64,000 nt of DNA, from contig NZ_WPNZ01000006.1 of the NCBI RefSeq assembly GCF_009755605.1, positions 357,235-421,234 on the forward strand. Direction: 5' to 3'. The position numbers were made by a program, and so were the translations under genes. Each line of letters begins with the position of its first letter. Within the stretch, counting starts at the first letter, position 1. This DNA comes from Streptomyces typhae. GTDB lineage: Bacteria > Actinomycetota > Actinomycetes > Streptomycetales > Streptomycetaceae. Of the stretch, positions 37,015 through 43,943 are shown piece by piece. Under the pieces are notes generated by a model that did not search any database, was not told the origin of the DNA, and saw only the letters and a program-made list of their open reading frames with translations.

Positions 37015-37133
37015 GCATCGTCCGGATGCCAATGCCGATGCCGAACGCAGAGGCAGCGGTGAGAAGCCGCTTGCGGCGCGTACGACAGCACGAGGGTGAG
37101 CCAACCGAAGGCGGCGTGGTCCAGGTGTCCCAT
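37015..37133 (-). pseudogene. Remnant of an MHYT-domain membrane sensor gene
   Basis: On the minus strand, ATG 37133 begins MGHLDHAAFGWLTLVLSY, the standard start of streptomycete MHYT-domain proteins. One base after that block the +1 frame reads RRKRLLTAASAFGIGIGIRTM, which resembles the next conserved segment of the same family (RRNWLLTAASAIG-like). About 25 codons are missing between the blocks, the frame is broken, and nothing more of the family follows. This fills part of the 342-base gap between the CvnD-like gene and the methyltransferase; the remainder (37134-37302) holds no recognised gene. Recognition is from memory of the family and needs a database check. Confidence 0.55.
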
Positions 37134-37302
37134 GGCCCAGGGACGCTAGTCCCGCGCGGGGCGCACGACGGAGGCGCATTGCGAAAGCTGGTACGGAAAT
37201 TTCGAATGTTGCCGAGATGCGTCCTCCGTTGTCCTCGGACGATCGGACCTCCCCTGGACGCGCATCACGGCGTTGCCCGGCGCATGCGGAATCATGAGGC
37301 GC

Positions 37303-37902
37303 ATGACCGACGACCACACGCGCGTCCAGGAGTTCTTCACGGCGCGCGCCGCCGACTGGGACAGCCGCTTCTCCGACGACGGCCCGGCGTATCGCGCGGC
37401 GGTGGCCGAGCTCGGCCTGGGCCCGGGTGATCGCGTCCTCGACGCAGGGTGCGGCACCGGGCGGGCGCTGTCGGCGCTGCGGGACGCCGTGGGGCCGAGG
37501 GGCACCGTGCTGGCGGCCGATCTCACCCCCGCGATGCTCGAGGCCGCGGTGCGGGCAGGCAGGACCGCGCACGGTCGGCTGCTGCTGGCCGACGTGGCCC
37601 GGCTGCCGCTGCGCACGGGGTCCCTGGACGCCGTGTTCGCCGCGGGATTGATCGCGCATCTGCCCGACCCGGCCGTGAATCTCCGGGAACTGAGGCGAGT
37701 GGTGCGCGCCGGTGGGCAACTCGCGCTGTTCCACCCCATCGGCCGGGCGGCGCTCGCCGCCCGGCAGGGGCGGCAGATCACACCGGACGATCTGCGCGCG
37801 GAGAACAACCTCCGGCCACTGCTCTCCGGTTCGGGCTGGCGTCTCACGTCGTACGTGGACGAGGACGCCCGGTTCCTCGCCCTCGCCGTGCGGGAGTACT
37901 GA
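37303..37902 (+). CDS. Class I SAM-dependent methyltransferase
   Basis: A 199-residue methyltransferase with SAM motif VLDAGCGTGRALSAL, acidic motif II AADLTPAMLEAA, and LPLRTGSLDAVFAAGLIAHL after it. ATG 37303 begins MTDDHTRVQEFF; ATG 37294 three codons upstream is an alternative. Substrate unknown. Convergent with the alpha/beta-hydrolase gene 55 bases further. Confidence 0.82.
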   Translation: MTDDHTRVQEFFTARAADWDSRFSDDGPAYRAAVAELGLGPGDRVLDAGCGTGRALSALRDAVGPRGTVLAADLTPAMLEAAVRAGRTAHGRLLLADVARLPLRTGSLDAVFAAGLIAHLPDPAVNLRELRRVVRAGGQLALFHPIGRAALAARQGRQITPDDLRAENNLRPLLSGSGWRLTSYVDEDARFLALAVREY

Positions 37903-37957
37903 CGACCGGGGTGCGACGGACGGTCACGGTCGGCCGCGAGCCCACGGCACCCTCCGG

Positions 37958-38719
37958 TCAGCTCTTCCCGGCGACCGCCTCGGCGAAGGCTGCCGGGTTG
38001 TCCAGCATGACGTTGTGCCCCGCTTCGGGTACGACGACGACCCGCACCCCGGACGCCACCAATGCGTCATGTCCCGCCAGGTCGCCACTGAGCCCGCCCT
38101 GGAGATAGACGCGGTCCATCGGGAGCCGCATCAAGGTCGCGCGCAGGGTGGGGTCGGTGCCTCGGACGAGCCCGGTCGCACTTCGGTGGAGAGCCACCGG
38201 GTCGGCCAGCCGCATGGTCGCGGCCCACAGTGGCCCCGCCTGCTCCAGCACGCGCGCGTGCCCCTCCCCTACGAAATGCTCTTCTTCGTAGGCAGCGATA
38301 CGGCTGCTGCCCGCCGTCCCGGGCGGGTGCGCGTCCAGGTTGGCCTCCGTGAGGACCAAGCGTGCCACCAGGTCGGGGCGCCGGTCGGCGAGGACGATGG
38401 CGACGGAGCCACCCATGCTGTGGGCGACGAGGTCTGCCTGCTGTACGGCGGCGGCGTCCAGGGCGGCCGCCACGGCATCCGCGTGGTCCTCGAGGGCATA
38501 GCCGAAGTCGGCGGGCCGGTCGCTCAGGCCGTGGCCCGGCAGATCCAGGAACAGTGACTTGCGCCCGGCCAGTTCGGGCCTGGCGGCGATGTGCGCGTGA
38601 TAGGGCGCCGACGCCGCGCCCAGACCGTGAACGTACACCCGCGCGGGGCTGTGGCCCGCGCTCTCGGTCCAACGGATCAAGCTCCCCTTCTTGTCGAAGC
38701 GCGCTTCCCGTATGGACAT
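37958..38719 (-). CDS. Alpha/beta-fold hydrolase
   Basis: A 253-residue hydrolase: oxyanion HGLGAAS, nucleophile elbow HSMGGS, and the catalytic His in EAGHNVM; LDLPGHGLSDRP is typical of esterase/haloalkane-dehalogenase relatives. Cytoplasmic, no signal peptide. Divergent from a PadR gene with a shared palindromic region, so PadR control is likely. Substrate unknown. Confidence 0.85.
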   Translation of the reverse strand: MSIREARFDKKGSLIRWTESAGHSPARVYVHGLGAASAPYHAHIAARPELAGRKSLFLDLPGHGLSDRPADFGYALEDHADAVAAALDAAAVQQADLVAHSMGGSVAIVLADRRPDLVARLVLTEANLDAHPPGTAGSSRIAAYEEEHFVGEGHARVLEQAGPLWAATMRLADPVALHRSATGLVRGTDPTLRATLMRLPMDRVYLQGGLSGDLAGHDALVASGVRVVVVPEAGHNVMLDNPAAFAEAVAGKS

Positions 38720-38779
38720 GCCCGTCTCCTAGTCGTCGTTCCCGCACTCACGCGCTTCCGCGTTCAGGCTCGGAGACTA

Positions 38780-38813
38780 TACATCGTCTACGAAGTACTA
38801 CGGAGGCGATGTA
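38780..38813. promoter_or_regulatory. 34-bp dyad, probable PadR operator
   Basis: TACATCG (38780-38786) and CGATGTA (38807-38813) are perfect inverted arms whose centre coincides with the palindrome AGTACT (38794-38799). The site lies between the divergent hydrolase and padR genes, 26 bases before the padR start. ATGT/ACAT arms are a usual feature of PadR operators. Confidence 0.6.
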
Positions 38814-38839
38814 CACCGGGGATGGGGCAGAATGCAGGC

Positions 38840-39361
38840 ATGCTGGAGCTCGCCATCCTCGGCTTCCTGTACGACCACTCGCTGCACGGCTACGAGCTGC
38901 GCAAGCGCATCACGGCTCTCACCGGTCACGTCCGCCCGGTCGCGGAGAGCACCCTCTATCCGGCCATCAAACGTCTGGAGAGGGCCGGCCTGCTCGTCCG
39001 TGAGACCCAGCCCGGTGCCGTTGCCGCGCCGCGCCACGTGCTGAGCCTCACCGCCACAGGCAGACGCGAACTGCGCCGTCGCCTGGCGGATCCCGCACGG
39101 ACAGACATCACCGACGAGAACCGGTGGTTCACCGTGCTCGCCTTCCTGCGCCATCTGGACGATCCGGCAGCCCAGTCCGCTGTGCTGCGGCGCCGTCTCG
39201 ACTTCCTCCAGGAACCGGCGAGCTTCTTCTACGAAGGCGACCGCCCGTTGCGCGCCGAGGAGCTCAAGGATCCTTTTCGGCAGGGCATCCTGACCATCGC
39301 CCGCGCCACGAGCCGCGCCGAACTCACCTGGCTGCGCAGGACACTGGCGGCCCTGGGCTGA
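38840..39361 (+). CDS. PadR-family transcriptional regulator
   Basis: A 173-residue PadR protein: MLELAILGFLYDHSLHGYEL, AESTLYPAIKRLERAGLL and a C-terminal dimerisation helix region. ATG 38840 is chosen because PadR proteins begin MLELAILG; ATG 38822 is in frame upstream. Likely represses the divergent hydrolase and itself through the 34-bp dyad. Confidence 0.87.
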   Translation: MLELAILGFLYDHSLHGYELRKRITALTGHVRPVAESTLYPAIKRLERAGLLVRETQPGAVAAPRHVLSLTATGRRELRRRLADPARTDITDENRWFTVLAFLRHLDDPAAQSAVLRRRLDFLQEPASFFYEGDRPLRAEELKDPFRQGILTIARATSRAELTWLRRTLAALG

Positions 39362-39489
39362 CGCCGAACGCTCCGGACGACTCAGTCAGACCGACTAAGA
39401 CGGGTTCCGGCCGAACTGAACCAGCTCAGACCAGACCAGGCCAGACCAGCCGCCCCGGGCCGGTTTCGACCACCGGGCCGCCGCCCCCG

Positions 39490-40398
39490 TCAGTCCTGTC
39501 GTCGCGCCGCAGGCAGATCCATGTGGCGCACCGGGCAGCCACGCACACCGGGGACCGGGTGCGTGCCGAGTTCGTCCACGCGGTAGCCGTCCGGATAGCC
39601 CTTGATCTCAGGGTTCTGGCGTGCGTAGTGCGGGGCGGTGCGCGGCGGCAGCAGACGTACGGCGCGGCCGCGCAGCCACACCGCGCGCCGGACCAGGGCC
39701 TTGGAGAGGGGATGGGGTTCTTCGTAGCGGAAGGCTTTCAGGAGTGCGGGGTCGAGCAGGGCCACGGTGACCGCGCGCAGGGTCGGCGCCAGGGGGCGCG
39801 GGTACCAGGAGGCCATAAGGTCGATGGTCGCGTCGGAAACGGCGCGCGCGCCCTCGTCCCATCCGAAGTGAGCGTCTTCGTAGGAGTCGAGGCACTCGGC
39901 GAACTCTTCGTAGCAACCGGGGATGTCCCTGATGCCCAAATGCCGCCCCAGGGTGCGGTAGTACACGGCCGACGCCTCGGCCTCGTGACGTGAGAACCTG
40001 CGCCACCCGTAGGCGTCGATCCAGCGCTTGGGTGTCACCACGAACGTGCACAGCACGTACCGCATGTCGTCGTTGCTGATGTCGTAGCTGCGATGCATGT
40101 GGTTGATGCGTCGTACGGCCGCGCGCCCGGTGTCGCTGTCGAAGCCGTGCTCGACGATCGCGTCCAGCAGCAGGGCCGTGTCGTCGTACCGCTTCTGTGT
40201 ACGTTCCGTCAGCTCCGCCGTCTGTGACAGGAGTCGGCCGATGCTCGGCACGGCGTACGTGCGGTAGAGGGCGAGTTCGAGGGCCCGGGTGAAGTCCCAG
40301 GGGAACTCGTACACGGCGGAAAGCCGGTAGATGGCCAGGAAGTCCTTCTCCGGGTCGAGGCTCCGGATCTGCCGCAGCCGCGCGTAACGCCTCTGCAC
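39490..40398 (-). CDS. MpaB-like oxygenase (DUF2236)
   Basis: A 302-residue protein of the DUF2236/MpaB/latex-clearing oxygenase family. RRINHMHRSYDISNDDMRYV is the family's central motif with the putative haem-ligand region, and WRRFSRHEAEASAVYYRTLG follows. Family members include b-type haem oxygenases; the substrate here is unknown. The 128 bases between padR and this gene are CCAGA-rich low-complexity sequence. Confidence 0.8.
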   Translation of the reverse strand: MQRRYARLRQIRSLDPEKDFLAIYRLSAVYEFPWDFTRALELALYRTYAVPSIGRLLSQTAELTERTQKRYDDTALLLDAIVEHGFDSDTGRAAVRRINHMHRSYDISNDDMRYVLCTFVVTPKRWIDAYGWRRFSRHEAEASAVYYRTLGRHLGIRDIPGCYEEFAECLDSYEDAHFGWDEGARAVSDATIDLMASWYPRPLAPTLRAVTVALLDPALLKAFRYEEPHPLSKALVRRAVWLRGRAVRLLPPRTAPHYARQNPEIKGYPDGYRVDELGTHPVPGVRGCPVRHMDLPAARRQD

Positions 40399-40492
40399 TG
40401 GACCACCCTTCCGTCACCGATCTCCAACTCTACGGTGGAAACCGACAGTTGAGCCGCTCATGGGCGAGATCCATGCGAGTAAGGTGGTCCAC

Positions 40493-40792
40493 ATGTTCGA
40501 CAAACTGCGCAGACTCCGGCACGGGCGCAAGCCTTCGGCTCCCTCGACCGAGGTGGCGAGCGGTGACAAGGCGCGCCCGCACAACCTCTTCGAGGCAGCC
40601 GCCGTCTACGTGGCGGCGGCTGCCGAGGACGATCAGGACCGGCTCGACGAGGCCGCGAGCTGGGTGTCGCCGGAGGCGCTGTCCTTCGGAGTCAACGAGC
40701 TCGCCTGCCGTGCCGTCATCGCCCTGGCCCGGGAGCGCGACGAGTCGCCGCGCGTCGTGGCGCGTACACTCCTCGGCCTGCCGTCCGCCTGA
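40493..40792 (+). CDS. Small conserved hypothetical protein
   Basis: A 99-residue protein starting MFDKLRRLRHGRK with AAGGTGG upstream. A basic N-terminus is followed by a helical segment (NLFEAAAVYVAAAAEDDQDR, SFGVNELACRAVIALARER). No known domain recognised. Its end overlaps the convergent zinc-ribbon gene by 77 bases. Confidence 0.6.
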   Translation: MFDKLRRLRHGRKPSAPSTEVASGDKARPHNLFEAAAVYVAAAAEDDQDRLDEAASWVSPEALSFGVNELACRAVIALARERDESPRVVARTLLGLPSA

Positions 40793-41138
40793 CGTCGGTG
40801 TGGGTGGGGTCGGGGCATACGAGTGCCGCACCGGCCGGGATTCCCATGGCGTCGGCGAGAGCGAGGCGTTCACGTACCTCACGCGGCGTCCGGGGGCGGT
40901 AACCGGGGCCCCAGCCGCAGCAGTCCTGCCGGAAGCGCACTCCGGCGTTCAGGAGCACCGTGAGGGCACGCCATGCGGCGGTGTCCCGGCGCTTGGGCAC
41001 CGCCAGGGCGGAGCCGGCGTTGAGGAGCTGATCTCCGCACTGCGGGCAGACGTCGCGGCGCACGCGCGCGTAGTCCGCCGGTTTCTTGAAGGACGCACGG
41101 CACGGCAGGCAGACGAAGTGTGAACTGGCCCTGGGCAT
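40716..41138 (-). CDS. Zinc-ribbon-like protein of unknown function
   Basis: A 140-residue protein. FVCLPCRASFK and VCPQCGDQLL provide two CxxC pairs that would bind one zinc, and FRQDCCGWGPGYRPRTPREV adds a cysteine pair. Similar streptomycete proteins are sometimes labelled deoxyxylulose-5-phosphate synthase, which the sequence does not support. AGGGTGG precedes ATG 41138. The C-terminal 25 residues are Arg/Pro-rich and lie in the overlap with the convergent gene. Confidence 0.65.
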   Translation of the reverse strand: MPRASSHFVCLPCRASFKKPADYARVRRDVCPQCGDQLLNAGSALAVPKRRDTAAWRALTVLLNAGVRFRQDCCGWGPGYRPRTPREVRERLALADAMGIPAGAALVCPDPTHTDVRRTAGRGVYAPRRAATRRAPGPGR

Positions 41139-41247
41139 GTCAGCCACCCTAGGTGGCGCCTCCAGCAACGCACGAGCGGATTTTCCCGGTCATCCACCCT
41201 CGACGGCACCGATGGCCAGTGGTTAGGGTGCGCCGACGGAGGATGAA

Positions 41248-42111
41248 GTGGCCAGTGATGGGGAGGCCGACATGGCCGGGACGGACGACGCTGCCGCCAC
41301 CGACGACGACGCGCTGTACGTGCTGACGGCGGTACTGCTCACGCCCGCGAAGTTCCCCAGCGTGCTGGGCGACGACTACCCGGAGGCGTGCGCGGCCCTG
41401 GGGCTGCCTCCTCTTGCCGCCGGGTACGGCTTGGTCCTGGGTCAGGACGGTGCCGGCGCGCGCTGGACCGTCGTCACGGACGACGTGTCGCTCGTCGCCG
41501 TCGCCATCGCCGCCTGGGACTGCGGCATGGAGTACGACCTGTCGCCCGGCGAACGTACCGTGGTCACCGGGCTGCCCGGCTGGCCGCTCGCGGTGGCGGT
41601 GGCCGCCCCCGGAGTGCCCGCCCCTCACGATCCTGAACCGGACCCCGACCAGCCGGACCTGCTCCCCCTCGCTCCACCCCCGACGGACACGTGGGGCCCC
41701 GCCCAGCGTCGCCTCGGAGCCGACGAGATAGCCCTCCAGTGGGCCGTGTGGCGTGAGCAGATCGACGACGCGGACTTCACCGTCGCGGAGGATGACGCGG
41801 AGGGCCCCGAGCCGGGCGGTGCGGCGAGTCCGCGGTCCGAGTCGCTGACGGGTGTACGGCGCGTCCTCGCGGAGGCGCGCACCTACGTGGAGACGCCTCC
41901 GCCGCTCGGGCGGGTGCGGTCGTCCTTCGCCTCCGGTGAGGCACGCACGCTGCGTGCCGACGGCCCCGGCTGGTCCATGGTCGCCAGGACCGACGACATC
42001 GCGTTCGTGTTGATGGACGAGGAGCCCGGTGAAGTGCTGCCCGTCGGGCGTGGAGCGGAACTCCCCGAACTGCTCGACGCGCTCGACAAGATGGCGGTTC
42101 GCCCCGTCTGA
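41248..42111 (+). CDS. Conserved hypothetical protein
   Basis: A 287-residue acidic protein without signal peptide or membrane segment. Conserved-looking blocks are LYVLTAVLLTPAKFPSVLGD, WDCGMEYDLSPGE, and WGPAQRRLGADEIALQWAVW, separated by Pro/Asp-rich linkers. Two starts are equally supported: GTG 41248 (GGAGG upstream) and ATG 41272 (GGGGAGG upstream). No function recognised. The following 209 bases (42112-42320) hold no gene. Confidence 0.65.
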   Translation: MASDGEADMAGTDDAAATDDDALYVLTAVLLTPAKFPSVLGDDYPEACAALGLPPLAAGYGLVLGQDGAGARWTVVTDDVSLVAVAIAAWDCGMEYDLSPGERTVVTGLPGWPLAVAVAAPGVPAPHDPEPDPDQPDLLPLAPPPTDTWGPAQRRLGADEIALQWAVWREQIDDADFTVAEDDAEGPEPGGAASPRSESLTGVRRVLAEARTYVETPPPLGRVRSSFASGEARTLRADGPGWSMVARTDDIAFVLMDEEPGEVLPVGRGAELPELLDALDKMAVRPV

Positions 42112-42320
42112 GACCGGATCCGTGTCGTCCCGCTGCGGTTCACAGCGTCCAGCCGCATTCAGACAGTCAAATGCGCGGCTGTCTGCCTGGACGATCCACC
42201 TGTCGATGCCAGTGCTGGAGCGGTTCCGCCCGCGATACGGGGCGAAGTGGTCACAAGCCCGGTGTTTCCGCCGCCTGGCCTGACGCTCTCGGGGTCTGCC
42301 GTGACGGTCGTCCGAGCCGC

Positions 42321-42503
42321 TCAGCGGCCGAGCTCCTTGCGTGTGACGCGGCGCAGCCTGCGTCGCTGCTCGGTGTCGAGCGTCAGGTAGGCCGCCGCCG
42401 GGACACCGAGCACGATCAGGAATGCTGCCCACCAGGGCAGCCAGATCAGCAGGATGATCCCTGCCGCAACGCCCCCCGCGGCGATCTTCGCCTTCTTCGA
42501 CAT
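42321..42503 (-). CDS. Small membrane protein (60 aa)
   Basis: A 60-residue protein: a short basic N-terminus (MSKKAKIAAGG), two closely spaced hydrophobic segments (AAGIILLIWLPWWAAFLIVL onward) and a basic C-terminal tail (RRRLRRVTRKELGR). AAGGAGG sits at good spacing from the ATG. Likely an integral membrane protein; no known family. Confidence 0.7.
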   Translation of the reverse strand: MSKKAKIAAGGVAAGIILLIWLPWWAAFLIVLGVPAAAYLTLDTEQRRRLRRVTRKELGR

Positions 42504-42624
42504 GTCCGTCGCCTCCTTCGCGGCTGCGCCGCCGCTCTCTGCTGTGCCGCTCTGCTATGAAAAACGGGTCGGGACCGCGTCCGGTTCCGGAGCGCGACCC
42601 TGACCGATCCCTGATGTGCGCCCC

Positions 42625-43680
42625 CTACTCGACCCTGAGCGGTTCGCCGACCTCGTACATGTGACGCAGCACTTGCCGGTAGGAGTCGACGAGCCCGGTC
42701 TGTGCGTAGGACATGCCCACAGCATGACAGTGCGCGCGGACCATGGGCTGGGCAAGGCGCAGATGCGGGCGGGGCATGCTCGGGAACAGATGGTGTTCGA
42801 TCTGGTAGTTCAGACCTCCGAGGAACCAGTCGGTGAGAGCGCCGCCGCGGATGTTCCGCGAGGTGAGGACCTGTCGCTTCAGGTGGCCCCAGCGCTCGCC
42901 GTGCGGGTCGGGCATCTCCATGCCCTTGTGGTTGGGGGCGAAGGCCATCCCCAGGTGCAGCCCGAAGAGTGCCTGGTGCAGGGCGGCGAAGGCGAGGGCG
43001 TGCCCGAGGGGCATCGCCGTGAGCAGCAGCGTCACGTACCCCAAGAGGTGGATCACCAGCAGCGGCCCCTCGACGGCTCGCTCGCGGCGGCTCTGGCGGC
43101 GCAGGTCGCGGAAACCGTAGACCTTCATGGCGATGCCCTGCAGCAGCGTCAGCGGGAAGAAGAGCCATGCCTGATTGCGGGTGAGCCAGCGCCGGAAGCC
43201 GAGGCGGAACCTGGCCTGCCGTGCCGTGAACACCAGGACGTCGGCTGCGACGTCGGGATCCTTGCCGGTGTGGTTGGGGTTGGCGTGGTGGCGGTTGTGC
43301 TTGTCGTTCCACCAGCCGACGCTCATTCCCAGGAGCAGGTTGCCGTGGAAGAGGCCTATGAGGCGGGCGACAGTGCGGTTGCTCGTGATCTGGGAGTGCC
43401 CGGCGTCGTGCCCGATGAAGGCGGTGCGGGCACAGAACACGGAGAGCACCGGCGCGAGGAGCAGGACCCACCAGGAGTGCCCGATGGCGAAGAGTCCCGC
43501 GCCGACGGCAGCGAGGGCGGCGGCGTTGGCGGCGATGCTGCGCACGTACCAGCCGGTGCGCTGCTCCAGGAGCCCTCGCGCGCGGACGGCGCGCAGAAGC
43601 GGGGCGAAGTCGCTTCCGGAGGAATGCCGTGCGCTGACGTCGGTGGGGCGTACCGCGACGGCTGTGGCAGCCTGGGGCAT
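42625..43680 (-). CDS. Membrane fatty acid desaturase
   Basis: A 351-residue desaturase with the three histidine boxes that bind the di-iron centre: GHDAGH, HNRHH and QIEHH, between hydrophobic segments. This pattern fits acyl-lipid/acyl-CoA desaturases of the DesA3/linoleoyl type. The start at 43680 has GGAG nine bases upstream; ATG 43701 is an alternative. An upstream AT-rich region separates it from the divergent SNF2 helicase. Confidence 0.88.
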   Translation of the reverse strand: MPQAATAVAVRPTDVSARHSSGSDFAPLLRAVRARGLLEQRTGWYVRSIAANAAALAAVGAGLFAIGHSWWVLLLAPVLSVFCARTAFIGHDAGHSQITSNRTVARLIGLFHGNLLLGMSVGWWNDKHNRHHANPNHTGKDPDVAADVLVFTARQARFRLGFRRWLTRNQAWLFFPLTLLQGIAMKVYGFRDLRRQSRRERAVEGPLLVIHLLGYVTLLLTAMPLGHALAFAALHQALFGLHLGMAFAPNHKGMEMPDPHGERWGHLKRQVLTSRNIRGGALTDWFLGGLNYQIEHHLFPSMPRPHLRLAQPMVRAHCHAVGMSYAQTGLVDSYRQVLRHMYEVGEPLRVE

Positions 43681-43943
43681 GACAGGGTCTCCGGTCTCCA
43701 TGAGGGTTCTCTGGCCTCGAGGGTTCTCTGACCTCAGGAAACGTACGGATCGACCACCTTCGGCGACCATGACGCCACCCCCCGCGTTTCCCCGGGTGCC
43801 AGCGCCCGGTCATAGGGGTGCTGAATACACCCGTAGGGGAAGTGACGGGGATCACGCGCCGACTGACGCCACATTCTTGCTATTGATGAGGTACTCTCAG
43901 CCGCTCGACTCCATTAGTCAAGTTTGAGGAATGCGTCATCTCT

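Noticed and set aside
40716..41138. Annotation of the zinc-ribbon protein as deoxyxylulose-5-phosphate synthase.
   Set aside because: At 140 residues with CxxC motifs and no thiamine-diphosphate-binding motif it cannot be that enzyme.
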